Below, in pieces: positions 50,816 through 59,147 of a stretch of DNA of 64,000 nt. Position 1 is the first letter of the stretch; each line of letters begins with the position of its first letter. This DNA is from Candidatus Krumholzibacteriota bacterium. Its GTDB lineage: Bacteria; Krumholzibacteriota; Krumholzibacteriia; JAJRXK01. The translations under genes were made by a program, and so were the position numbers. The notes below the pieces were generated by a model. That model was not told the origin of the DNA. It searched no databases and saw only the letters and a program-made list of their open reading frames with translations. The stretch spans positions 62,001 to 126,000 of the forward strand of contig JAJDAC010000048.1 of the NCBI GenBank assembly GCA_029262065.1, in the 5' to 3' direction.

Positions 50816-51427
50816 CTACCAAGCACGCCACCAGTGAGGGGCCCGCAGGGCCACCATGACGCCGCCCTGACCCACCAGCATCCAATTCTGTGATGCGGCG
50901 TCCATGAGCTCCAGCGCCGCAGCGGGGGATCGTCCCCGGAGCTGGGTCAGCAGGGATTCGATGGCCGCGGCCGTTTCGGCTTCTGGAAGCGCAGCGTCCA
51001 GGATCAGCAAGGAGACCCGATGTTGCGCGACCCACGCGGACAGGTCTTCCGAGGATGGCAGGTTCGATGGATTCTTGCCGGGAGGGCGTGTCCACACGAT
51101 CAGGTTCGCATGCGGCGCAGCCGCCGCCAGCGCGGCGTCGAGTTCCCCCGTGCGCGCGTGTGTCCAGACCAACGCGTAGCGTCGGTCGATCGCGTCCGCG
51201 GCCGACCAGGGTTCGTTGCGGGGAATCATTTCAAACGTTCGCGTATGGCGACGAAAAATCTTCACGATGGTCGTGATGCCGCGCGCACTCTCGGGCTCGT
51301 CCAGTAGTGGCGCGAGTGCGAGCACTCCGGTGGGGCGGTCAGCGGTAGCACCCTGACACCCCAGCGTGGCCAGCGCCAACCAAACGCCCACCACCATTGC
51401 ACGTCTTGTTGTTCGCCGCTGGGTCAC
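50816..51427 (-). CDS. Hypothetical lipoprotein
   Basis: 203 aa. Signal sequence with lipobox LATLGC (Cys24). The mature part has alternating helices and strands (ALVWTHARTGELDAALAAAA; HANLIVWTRPPGKNPS; RVSLLILDAALPEAETAAAI), suggesting an alpha/beta fold; no family recognised. GTG 51427 overlaps the stop of the LVIVD-repeat gene (GTGA); ATG 51397 also retains the signal peptide. Co-translated with that lipoprotein, so a shared envelope role is likely. Confidence 0.7.
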   Translation of the reverse strand: MTQRRTTRRAMVVGVWLALATLGCQGATADRPTGVLALAPLLDEPESARGITTIVKIFRRHTRTFEMIPRNEPWSAADAIDRRYALVWTHARTGELDAALAAAAPHANLIVWTRPPGKNPSNLPSSEDLSAWVAQHRVSLLILDAALPEAETAAAIESLLTQLRGRSPAAALELMDAASQNWMLVGQGGVMVALRAPHWWRAW

Positions 51428-53328
51428 GGGCAGTGCGCGGGAACGATGATGAGCCCGCCACGATCGTCCGCCACGTAGACCAGCTCGTCTTCGAGAACGG
51501 CATCTTGCGCCAAGGTCGAAGTGTCGATCGCTCCCAGCAGGACCATGTTTGTCGGGTCGGTGACATCGATGGCTTGTAGACCCCGCTCGAACATTGCCAC
51601 GTAGACCACCGCCGGATCGTCGCCCACGCTCACTCGTAGCGCGGCGTCGGGCGTGGCGATGCTATCGAGTCTCTGGGGCGAAGCCGGATCGGTTACATCG
51701 TAGGTCGCCACCCCGCTCATGTTCTCGGCCACGAACATCGTGCTGCCCTTGACCTCCACGTCGCGAGCAGAACCAATGGTGATGGCCGTGCCCAGCAGCT
51801 GTGGGGACACGGGGTTGGACAGGTCGAAAATGGCCACGCCGTCACGATCGTCGGCGACATAGGCCCTGTTTCCGGCCACGTGAACGCCCCGGGCGACACC
51901 TGGGGTTGGGATGGTCGTGGTTACTCGTGGTGAAGCGGCGCTGCTCACATCGACCACCACCAAGCCGGCCAGGCCGGCCGCCACGAAGGCGTAGTTCTCG
52001 GCCACGGCCAAGCCCTGCGCGTTGCCGATGATCGCGTTTCCCAGAATGCGGGGCGCATCGGGTTCAGAGATGTCGACGATCTGCAATCCCTGGACCTCGT
52101 CGGTCACGTAGAGCCGATTGCCTTCGAGGTACAACGATACGCTGCGACCGGGCAGACCAACCGAACCCACCTCGAAAGGGCGTTCCGGATCGATCGCATC
52201 GATGATGGCGAGGCCGAACGTGCCGTCGGCCAGGAACACCAGGCGTTGGCGGACCGCGACTGCGCGGGCGATTCCCGGCGAATCGAATTCACCAATGCGC
52301 GTGCGTGCGCGTGGCGACCCCACGTCGATCCGGACCAGCCCCGTGTCGTCGGCCATCCACAGGTCCTTGCCCGCGCGGGCAAACGTGCGCGCGGTTCCCG
52401 GTGTGTCGACCGATCCCACCAGCGTCAGTTCTTCGCCGCCTCGATCCACGATCGTCAGCCCCGACGTGCCCGAAGCCACGTAGGCGAGCGGGCCATCCAG
52501 CTGCACGTCGTTCGCGGTGCCGGACAGGTCGATCCGCGCCGTCTGCATGGGTGCGGCTGGATTCGTTACGTCAATTCGAAGCAGTCCATCGAGGCCGGCG
52601 GCTACGTAGGCTACCGATCCGTCCACCGTGACGCCGAGCGCCGAGCCCGGCGTGGGTAGGTTGCCCAGTAGCGCGGGCGACGCGGGCGTGGAGGCGTCGA
52701 AGATCGACAGACCGGCGATAAGGTCGGCCACGTAGACGGTGGTACCCACCACGGTCAACGCTTCGGCCTGACTGTTGGTGGCCACCCGTCCGACTACCGT
52801 GGGGTTTGCACCATCGGAAACGTCACAGACGATGAGTTCGTCGAGGCGACCCAGAACATAGGCGGTATTGCCGGCAGCGAAAACGTTGCGGGCGCCACTG
52901 TCCACGGGCAGCGTTCCCAGGAGTTGAGGGGCGGCGGGCGTGGCCACATCCAGTACATGTAGCCCGGTGCCATTGGCCGCCACGTAGGCGCGGCTTCCGT
53001 CGACATGGATCGCCCAGGGATTGCCATCCAGGCTCACGGGCGCCAGCGGCGTGGGCGGCTCGGTGGAAAGGTCGAACACCAGAAGGTCTTCGTCGAAGGT
53101 CGCCACCAACGCCACGGTGCCGACGATGGCAATGTCCCGGACCTGACCCGACTGCAGTACGTTGCCCAGCGCGAACGGCATGGACTGGAAGTTGATGCAC
53201 GCTGCGTAGGGATCCACCTGCCGGCCGGGTGGCTCGGGCGGCGTGACGGTATCGTCACCGCAACCGACCGCGAGAACGGAGACCAGCAGGTACGTCGCGA
53301 CGGCTATCAGGTTAAGTTTGATTTTCAT
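51424..53328 (-). CDS. LVIVD-repeat beta-propeller lipoprotein
   Basis: 634 aa. Lipobox SVLAVGC (about Cys23). The mature protein is built of ~12 repeats of about 40-45 residues with the core 'G-L-x-I-x-D-(I/V)-(S/T)-x-P-x-x-P' (GLHVLDVATPAAPQLLG, GLSIFDASTPASPALLG, GLQIVDISEPDAPRILG, GLVVVDVSSAASPRVTT, GVAIFDLSNPVSPQLLG). This is the LVIVD pattern of surface beta-propellers. Start ATG 53328; longer in-frame starts would lie before the signal peptide. Role unknown; probably adhesion or protein interaction at the outer membrane. Confidence 0.87.
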   Translation of the reverse strand: MKIKLNLIAVATYLLVSVLAVGCGDDTVTPPEPPGRQVDPYAACINFQSMPFALGNVLQSGQVRDIAIVGTVALVATFDEDLLVFDLSTEPPTPLAPVSLDGNPWAIHVDGSRAYVAANGTGLHVLDVATPAAPQLLGTLPVDSGARNVFAAGNTAYVLGRLDELIVCDVSDGANPTVVGRVATNSQAEALTVVGTTVYVADLIAGLSIFDASTPASPALLGNLPTPGSALGVTVDGSVAYVAAGLDGLLRIDVTNPAAPMQTARIDLSGTANDVQLDGPLAYVASGTSGLTIVDRGGEELTLVGSVDTPGTARTFARAGKDLWMADDTGLVRIDVGSPRARTRIGEFDSPGIARAVAVRQRLVFLADGTFGLAIIDAIDPERPFEVGSVGLPGRSVSLYLEGNRLYVTDEVQGLQIVDISEPDAPRILGNAIIGNAQGLAVAENYAFVAAGLAGLVVVDVSSAASPRVTTTIPTPGVARGVHVAGNRAYVADDRDGVAIFDLSNPVSPQLLGTAITIGSARDVEVKGSTMFVAENMSGVATYDVTDPASPQRLDSIATPDAALRVSVGDDPAVVYVAMFERGLQAIDVTDPTNMVLLGAIDTSTLAQDAVLEDELVYVADDRGGLIIVPAHCP

Positions 53329-53428
53329 GCAGGTGAGCCTAACAGAGCGGCGTTCGCGGCGGAAGCCGTGGCCGCGTACCTTGGCCATGTACCCAGGCCG
53401 CGAAGAACCCAGCGAATCCGGAGACGCC

Positions 53429-53881
53429 GTGTCCAACCTCTATCGACTGGTCCTGAGCCAGGAAGGCAGCGTGCTTCCCTGCGAGGATCTGCGCCAGCGA
53501 TTGCGCCGTATTCCCGGCCTCGAGAACGAAGACGCCAACACGCTCACGTTCGGTGACGAAGACGAGCACGGCCTCATGCGCATCCGCTTTCGGCCGGTGG
53601 CCGACCCCGCCGACAGCTACGATGGTCTGGACGTCGAAGTACCGCGGCCGTGGGTGCATGCCCGCGGGCCGCAGGTGTTTGCCCTGGTGTTCATGATCGC
53701 CGAGTGGATCGGGTGGTCGGTCTACGACCCCCAGATCGAATCAACGCTGCAGAAAGAAGCCGTGCTCCAGGGCCTGGTCGCCATGCGCCAAGCCCAGCTG
53801 GAGAAGGAGGGCAAGGGCGGTCCCCCGGGAACCCAGGCTCATTTCGTTACGCCCACGCTGCGCGACAAACCCGATTCCTAG
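53429..53881 (+). CDS. Hypothetical protein
   Basis: 150 aa, soluble, no recognised domain. N-terminal NLYRLVLSQEGSVLPCEDLR, a central Asp-rich patch (DEDEHGLMRIRFRP) and a helical segment (FALVFMIAEWIGWSVYDPQI). GTG 53429 has GGAG 6 nt upstream and is preferred; in-frame ATG 53387 lacks a ribosome site. Divergent from the LVIVD gene and convergent with the acyl-CoA dehydrogenase gene, overlapping its end by 4 bp. Function unknown. Confidence 0.65.
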   Translation: MSNLYRLVLSQEGSVLPCEDLRQRLRRIPGLENEDANTLTFGDEDEHGLMRIRFRPVADPADSYDGLDVEVPRPWVHARGPQVFALVFMIAEWIGWSVYDPQIESTLQKEAVLQGLVAMRQAQLEKEGKGGPPGTQAHFVTPTLRDKPDS

Positions 53882-55068
53882 AACGCGTTCTCGCCCGTCA
53901 GATAGCGCCCCAGGATGAGCGTGTGCACTTCGTTCGTTCCTTCGTAGGTGTACACGGACTCCAGGTTCAGCATGTGACGAATCGCGGCGAACTCGACGCT
54001 GATGCCGTTGCCACCCAGAATCGAGCGCGACACGCGGGCGATGTCGAGGGCCATGGCGCAGTTGTTTCGCTTCACCAGACTCACGTGGTACGGAGCGAAG
54101 TTCTTGCCCTCGTCCTTCAGTCGACCCAGATGCAGGACGGCCCACTGAGCCAGCGCGATCTGCGTGGCCGAATCGACCAGCTGTTGCTGGATGAGTTGCT
54201 TGCTGGCGATAGGCCGGTCGAAGACGATCCGTTCCTTGGCGTAGGCGAGCGCCTCGTCGAAACACGCACGGGCGGCGCCAATCACGCCCCAGGCGATGCC
54301 AAAGCGCGCCTGGTTCAGGCAGGCCAGGGCACTGCCAAGGCCCTTGGTCTCGGGCAGTATGGCGTCGGCGGGAACCCGTACCTCGTCCATCACGATCTCA
54401 CCGGTAAGTGAGGCCCGCAGGGACATCTTGTGATGGGTTTCCGGACACGTAATGCCCGCCTTGTCGGTATCGACGATGAAGCCGCGAATGGTACTTGCGT
54501 CGTCGCTGTCGACCTTGGCCCAGACGATGGCCAGGTGCGCGGCGGGGCTGTTCGTGATCCACATTTTCTGACCACTGATGACGTACTCGTTGCCGTCACG
54601 CGTGGCGCGGGTGGTCATGGCTCCCGGGTCACTTCCGGCTCCGGGCTCGGTCAACCCGAAGCAGCCGATGAGCTCGCCGGCCGCCATCTTGGGCAGGTAC
54701 TTCTGCCTCTGTTCTTCGCTGCCAAAACGAAAGATGGGGAACATGCACAGGGCGCCCTGCACCGACACGAAGCTGCGTAGACCCGAGTCACCGTATTCCA
54801 GTTCCTGCATGGCCAACCCGTACGACACGTTGTTCATGCCGGCGCAGCCGTAGCCCTGGATGTTCGCACCGAACAGACCCAGCTCTGCGATTTCGGGGAC
54901 GAGCTCCATGGGGAACGTGGCGTTCTCGAAGTGGGTGGGCACACCCGGAAGAAAACGCTCGCGAATCCAGCGTCGCGTCGTGTCGCGGACGAGGGTCTCC
55001 TCGTCCGAGAGCTTCGCATCGATGCTGATGACATCGTCCAGGGAGACCTGGTTCGTGCCGGTGTTCAT
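53878..55068 (-). CDS. Acyl-CoA dehydrogenase, glutaryl-CoA dehydrogenase-like
   Basis: 396 aa, the usual length. FAD/substrate motifs: GCFGLTEPGAGSDPGAMTTR, MWITNSPAAHLAIVWAK, RFGIAWGVIGAARACFDEAL, VSRSILGGNGISVEFAAIRH. The C-terminal TYEGTNEVHTLILGRYLTG has the catalytic Glu in the position used by glutaryl- and short-chain acyl-CoA dehydrogenases, and the overall pattern is closest to glutaryl-CoA dehydrogenase. Start ATG 55068 with AAAGGA upstream. No electron-transfer flavoprotein gene adjacent. Fatty acid or lysine/tryptophan degradation; substrate not certain. Confidence 0.9.
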   Translation of the reverse strand: MNTGTNQVSLDDVISIDAKLSDEETLVRDTTRRWIRERFLPGVPTHFENATFPMELVPEIAELGLFGANIQGYGCAGMNNVSYGLAMQELEYGDSGLRSFVSVQGALCMFPIFRFGSEEQRQKYLPKMAAGELIGCFGLTEPGAGSDPGAMTTRATRDGNEYVISGQKMWITNSPAAHLAIVWAKVDSDDASTIRGFIVDTDKAGITCPETHHKMSLRASLTGEIVMDEVRVPADAILPETKGLGSALACLNQARFGIAWGVIGAARACFDEALAYAKERIVFDRPIASKQLIQQQLVDSATQIALAQWAVLHLGRLKDEGKNFAPYHVSLVKRNNCAMALDIARVSRSILGGNGISVEFAAIRHMLNLESVYTYEGTNEVHTLILGRYLTGENAF

Positions 55069-55530
55069 GTGATTTCCTTTCGCCGCCGCAAACGGGCCCG
55101 GGGGGGGGCCAAAGGGGGGGATCGCCGGTCGTTCTGGCCTTCGTGACGATACAAGGTCGTCGCAGATGGCCGTGGCGGCAAGCGTCAACGCGGGGCCGCC
55201 GGTTTCGGGCCATCGGTCGTCGATCCTGGCGACCAAAACCACCGAAGATCGCGAGAATTGACGAAGTGGCGCCACCCTCAGCGCCAGTCCCCAACCAGGG
55301 AGAACCCGCTGAAAAAGTTCAAAACAAACAACTTACGAGGCATGCCCGCGCCGGGTTGCACCGACTTCCAGTCAATGGCACGTCGCCTGCGATAGGGGAG
55401 GTCAGAGAGAGGCAGGTCGCACGCTGCGATTCGGAGTGGCTCTGACCGAAACGGACGATACGCAAACAGGGGGCGCACCTTGAGTGGACAGCAACAGATG
55501 CCCCCCGCAGCTTTGGTCGGAGCCACCCGT
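55069..55530. other. Long non-coding stretch left of the repeat array
   Basis: About 460 bp with no convincing ORF on either strand: the frames present have Arg/Pro-rich or low-complexity composition. It starts with G-runs (GGGGGGG near 55101), followed by the upstream region of the dehydrogenase gene. Together with the repeat array and the plus-strand terminator at 55742 it may belong to a plus-strand non-coding RNA. Confidence 0.4.
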
Positions 55531-55642
55531 ACTGAATCGAGACTGAGACTGAGACTGAGACTGAACTGATTGATCTGAACTGAACTGAAACTGAACTGAT
55601 TGATCTGAAACTGAACTGACTGATTGGACTGAACTGAACTGC
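55531..55642. repeat. CTGA-core repeat array
   Basis: About 112 bp with 17 CTGA tetranucleotides. It begins with four tandem GACTGA units (55541-55564). Then two nearly identical 30-bp units begin at 55561 and 55591, sharing the exact 19-mer CTGAACTGATTGATCTGAA. A degenerate third unit follows from 55621. No spacers between units, so not a CRISPR array. Confidence 0.9.
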
Positions 55643-55741
55643 ATTTTGAACAGACAAGGTCGCGACGGAGCACGCGACGAGAAAATGGGTTCTGGAGCCG
55701 CCGCATCAATACCCCGCGGGCTGGCACCAGGCCTCAGACAG

Positions 55742-55778
55742 CCCCCCGGTGAGGTTCAGACTTCGCCGGGGGGTTTTT
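55742..55778 (+). terminator. Plus-strand rho-independent terminator without an assigned gene
   Basis: Stem CCCCCCGG (55742-55749) with CCGGGGGG (55766-55773), 16-nt loop, then five T and CTTTG. The T-run is only on the plus strand; the flanking gene at 55788 is on the minus strand and its transcript would meet no U-run. Hence it should end a plus-strand transcript starting within 55.1-55.7 kb. Confidence 0.82.
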
Positions 55779-55787
55779 CTTTGTCTG

Positions 55788-57233
55788 CTATCGCGTAAGC
55801 ACCACGCGGATCCGTGCCTCGTCGACCCCACTCGTGGCGCGAACCACGTACACACCCGATGCTACCGGAGCATCGGCTTCGTCGCGTCCGTTCCAGGTGA
55901 GGGTGTGTGCACCGGTGGCCATGGCGGCGTCGTGCAACGTGCGGACGAAGCGTCCGCGCACATCGTGAATGGACACGACCACGTGCGTGTCTTCCACGAT
56001 GTCGACATGGATGGACGTGCGGGGATTGAACGGATTGGGAGTGTTCTGCCGCAACGCCACGTTCGGCCGCGTGGCCGTCGCCGGCGTGTCGACCGCGTTG
56101 GGATTCTCCAGCTTGAAGATTCCACCCGAAAGGTAGCAGGCGTAGAGCTCGTTCTGATCGTCGGTGCCGAACGAGGCCAGTGAGAAGTTGGGCCCGTCGA
56201 TCAACTGACGGTTGTAGGTATTCACTCCGTCGTAGCGCAGCGCCCAGATGCGGCCGCTCAGGTAGTCTCCGTAGACATAGTCACCAAACAGCGAGGGCAG
56301 CGCGGTCCCTCGGTAGACGTATCCGCCCACGATGGTGCCGTCCAACCCCGAGTGCGGGTATTCCCACACCGGCGGTTCGAATCCCAGGATCTGGCAACCC
56401 GAAGGAGGGCTGTAGCAGTTGTCGCCTTCCCGCGTGGGCCAACCGTAGTTCTTGCCCACTTCGATGATGTCGATCTCTTCCCAGGCATTCTGTCCCACAT
56501 CCGAAACCCACAACGTGGTTTGCCCTTCGTATTCGTCGATGCTGAATCGCCACGGGTTGCGTAGGCCGCGCGCGAAGATCTCTTCCTGGAAGATCAGACT
56601 GCCCTTCCACGGGTTGCCGTCGGGGATGGAGTAGGGCGTTCCCACGCCCGGCGTGTCGACATCGATGCGAAGCATCTTGCCCAGAAGCGACGTCAGATCG
56701 GGAGCGGCCTGTGGCGTGGAACCGCCGTCGCCGGTACCGATGTAAAGCAAATCGTCGGACCCGAATGCAAGTTGCCCCGCGTTGTGGTTGGTGGCGGTCT
56801 GGTTGAACTCCAGGAAGATGGTTTCGGTACTGTCTTCCACCGCCATGGCATTTGGAGGATCGGCGCGGTAGCGCGCGATGACCGTGCGTAGCGGACCGTT
56901 CTGGAAGGTCGTGTAGTTCACGAAGAAATAGCCGTTGGTGGCGAACTCGGGGTGGAACGCCAGGCCCAATAGTCCCATTTCGCTGCCGGTATCGACCAAC
57001 GTGTTGATATCGAGATACGTGGACGAGCTGGCCGTGGCCGCGTCGTTGTCGAACACCTGGATGAGCCCCTGCTGTTCCACCACGAATAGTCGGTTGGTCC
57101 CGTCGTGGGCCGACTGAAGATCCACCGGAGATGAAAACGACAGGCTCGGGAACGCAGGTTCCAATGTGTACTGCGCGTTGGCGCCGGAAATCGCGGTGGC
57201 CAGGACGACCAGAGACAAGATGAAACGGCGCAT
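55788..57233 (-). CDS. Secreted PQQ-type sugar dehydrogenase (GSDH/HHIP-like) with FlgD-like domain
   Basis: 481 aa. Signal peptide (FILSLVVLATAISGANA). Six-bladed GSDH propeller: LFVVEQQGLIQVFDN, MGLLGLAFHPEFATNGYFFV, TNHNAGQLAFGSDDLLYIGT with GDGG, and ARGLRNPWRFSIDEYEGQTT with VSDVGQNAWEEIDI, all typical of the soluble aldose sugar dehydrogenase/HHIP family. The C-terminus (~400-481) is a FlgD-like Ig domain with LRQNTPNPFNPRTSIHV and HTLTWNGRDE. ATG 57233 has GAGGAG 8-9 nt upstream. Periplasmic or exported; cofactor PQQ or metal and sugar substrate not provable here. Confidence 0.9.
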   Translation of the reverse strand: MRRFILSLVVLATAISGANAQYTLEPAFPSLSFSSPVDLQSAHDGTNRLFVVEQQGLIQVFDNDAATASSSTYLDINTLVDTGSEMGLLGLAFHPEFATNGYFFVNYTTFQNGPLRTVIARYRADPPNAMAVEDSTETIFLEFNQTATNHNAGQLAFGSDDLLYIGTGDGGSTPQAAPDLTSLLGKMLRIDVDTPGVGTPYSIPDGNPWKGSLIFQEEIFARGLRNPWRFSIDEYEGQTTLWVSDVGQNAWEEIDIIEVGKNYGWPTREGDNCYSPPSGCQILGFEPPVWEYPHSGLDGTIVGGYVYRGTALPSLFGDYVYGDYLSGRIWALRYDGVNTYNRQLIDGPNFSLASFGTDDQNELYACYLSGGIFKLENPNAVDTPATATRPNVALRQNTPNPFNPRTSIHVDIVEDTHVVVSIHDVRGRFVRTLHDAAMATGAHTLTWNGRDEADAPVASGVYVVRATSGVDEARIRVVLTR

Positions 57234-57336
57234 CGGGGTTCTCCTCAGGATCGGGAATCTGGGCGCCGGGCGATCTTGGACCACCGCCACGCTCGGCACA
57301 AGGCCCTACGATCCTGACAATTGTTGGCGCCCGACC

Positions 57337-58044
57337 CTAGGCGCGCGGGCCGTTGCCGCCGTGCATGCGCGCGGTAATGGGAATTTCACGCAGTGCGTTT
57401 TCTTCGATCACGACGCGTCGTGTGAGTTCCGTTTCGACCAGGTCGGTGGGGTAGTACTCGCGGGCAAGCTCGACGAACAAGAACGCGTGGCCACTCTCGG
57501 ATTGGGCCAGTCCCGCGTACAGGGCGGCCAGGTCTTCCGCCTGCGGAACGTCGGGTGCGAATTCACGCAGTCCCCAGGCCAACGAAACAAAACGCTCGCA
57601 GCTTCGCGCTTCCACCAACGCCGCTACCATGAGGTCGTCGAGCAAGGCGTGCTCCGACCCCATGCGTTCGCGATTCACGGCCTTCAGGTAGGGTGAGGGC
57701 ATCGGTCGTGTGAGGGTTCCACCGCGCGTCTGGAGTACGTCACGGACCTGCCGGTAGTGTCGCATTTCCTCGCGGCACAACCCCGCCAGGTGTTGCACCA
57801 GTTTCTCGCGATTGGGATTTCTACCGATCAGGGCCAGCGCGTTGCTGGCTGCTTTCAGTTCGCACTGACAGTGGTCGTCCAGCAGCTCATTCAGATTGGC
57901 CAGCGCGTGACGCACCCAGCGTTCACTGGTGGCCCCGCGCAGGGGCACCATGTTCAGGCGCTCGAGTTCGGTGGCCTGGCCGGGTAGCGCCGCGGCCCGC
58001 ATCCGCTGTTCGATGTCGGGATCGATTCGTGGCGTTGATTCCAT
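57337..58044 (-). CDS. miaE: MiaE-like tRNA hydroxylase (ferritin-like diiron protein)
   Basis: 235 aa. Ferritin-like four-helix bundle with carboxylate/His iron ligands spread as in MiaE: ELLDDHCQCELKAASNALAL, LCREEMRHYRQVRDVL, VAALVEARSCERFVSLAWGL and LAQSESGHAFLFVELAREYY. MiaE hydroxylates ms2i6A37 to ms2io6A in tRNAs reading codons starting with U. ATG start 58044. Alone between a secreted protein gene and the sugar dehydrogenase gene. Partner genes miaA and miaB are not in the window. Confidence 0.85.
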   Translation of the reverse strand: MESTPRIDPDIEQRMRAAALPGQATELERLNMVPLRGATSERWVRHALANLNELLDDHCQCELKAASNALALIGRNPNREKLVQHLAGLCREEMRHYRQVRDVLQTRGGTLTRPMPSPYLKAVNRERMGSEHALLDDLMVAALVEARSCERFVSLAWGLREFAPDVPQAEDLAALYAGLAQSESGHAFLFVELAREYYPTDLVETELTRRVVIEENALREIPITARMHGGNGPRA

Positions 58045-58092
58045 GCCGTGAATCTAGCACAGGCGAGGCGAGCTACGCTTCCGTCGTGGTTA

Positions 58093-59100
58093 CTAGGGGT
58101 TTTGGTAAGGGTTGCCGATGTACTCGGTGTCGAAGCCCTGGCCGGGAAAGTACAGGTTGCAGAGCCCGGCGGGGTGGGTGGCAATCCAACCCCGCTCGGC
58201 CTGCGAATCGCGTCCGTCGTATAGGTCCCAGGGTGCACTGGCTTTTCCCGTGAGGCAGGCCCGAAGCGGTCCGCCGCAGTCGTTCGTATCGGAAGAGAAG
58301 CGCCCCCAGTGGGAGAATGTTCGCGGGTTCACGCGCTGTGACCACAGACCGTTTGGCGCGAAGATGTCCACCAGGGCGTAGGGCACGCCCGCATCGTCAG
58401 GGTCGGCGGGCTCCTCGCCGTCGGCGGATCCCGGCACGTAGATCACACCACCGCTGGAACGCAATTCCACGAATGGCCAAGCCGCCAGACCGTGGCCCTT
58501 GGCTTCCTGGGCGGTGACCGGTCGGCTTAGCCCCTCGTACTGCACGAAATTCAATGGTCCCGCCGTACGATCGGCGATCGGACGTAGGCGCGTGCCAGCC
58601 GGTAGGAAGACCAGAAAGCGTTGGTGGAACACGGTGATCGCGCCTTCGACCACGCCGTCGGTGTCGCCTTGCTTGCGAACGATCAGCAGCAGAGCCTCGA
58701 AGTCGTTCTCGTGCTCGGAATCGATCCAACGCGGGCTGAACCAACGGTCGGTCCAGTCGCGCGGGTGGTAGAAACCATAGAAAAGGAACCAATGGTTCGC
58801 GGTTTCCGCGGCCGACGTGTACACGACGGCGTTGAGTTCGCGGTCGGCCGCGTTTTCCCAATTGTTGGAGCAGTCCCAATCGTCGTCGAAATCGACGGCG
58901 GCCAGGTAGTCGGCCCGGCCATTCAGCGCGTGGTTGCCGGTGGTGTCCACGTCCTGGTGGTGCACCGGTGCCCACCGGGCCAACATGTCGGAGGCTTCCC
59001 CCGCGATCGCCTCGGGGGCGCGGGCAGCGCCGAGAACGAGAACGAGGGCCCAGGCCAGCTGGACGGTTGGGGCTTTGACGTTGGTTCCCACGCGATGCAT
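58093..59100 (-). CDS. Hypothetical secreted protein
   Basis: 335 aa. N-terminal hydrophobic signal (VQLAWALVLVLGAARAPEAIA). The mature protein is rich in Trp, Asp and Tyr, with WAPVHHQDVDTTGNHALNGR, VDFDDDWDCSNNWEN, NHWFLFYGFYHPRDWTDRWF and ENDFEALLLIVRKQG. The early His/Asp-rich block and the later 'HENDFE' resemble metal-binding patterns of VPS62-like or necrosis-inducing-like proteins, but the similarity is weak. Start ATG 59100. Divergent from rpiB (48-bp gap). Function unknown. Confidence 0.72.
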   Translation of the reverse strand: MHRVGTNVKAPTVQLAWALVLVLGAARAPEAIAGEASDMLARWAPVHHQDVDTTGNHALNGRADYLAAVDFDDDWDCSNNWENAADRELNAVVYTSAAETANHWFLFYGFYHPRDWTDRWFSPRWIDSEHENDFEALLLIVRKQGDTDGVVEGAITVFHQRFLVFLPAGTRLRPIADRTAGPLNFVQYEGLSRPVTAQEAKGHGLAAWPFVELRSSGGVIYVPGSADGEEPADPDDAGVPYALVDIFAPNGLWSQRVNPRTFSHWGRFSSDTNDCGGPLRACLTGKASAPWDLYDGRDSQAERGWIATHPAGLCNLYFPGQGFDTEYIGNPYQNP

Positions 59101-59147
59101 CCTATACTCTTGCCGCCAACTCGCTGCAAGCTCGGGGAGCACAAGGT

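Noticed and set aside
55143-55445. Plus-strand 100-codon frame near the orphan terminator
   Set aside because: Arg/Pro/Trp-rich composition typical of antisense frames in G+C-rich DNA; not convincing as coding.
55561-55642. CRISPR-like 30-bp repeat
   Set aside because: Units are directly adjacent with no unique spacers and no cas genes nearby.
55278-55727. Minus-strand 149-codon frame with SVQ/FSF/SLS repeats
   Set aside because: Its composition is just the translated CTGA repeat plus Arg/Cys-rich filler; no ribosome site and no family resemblance.
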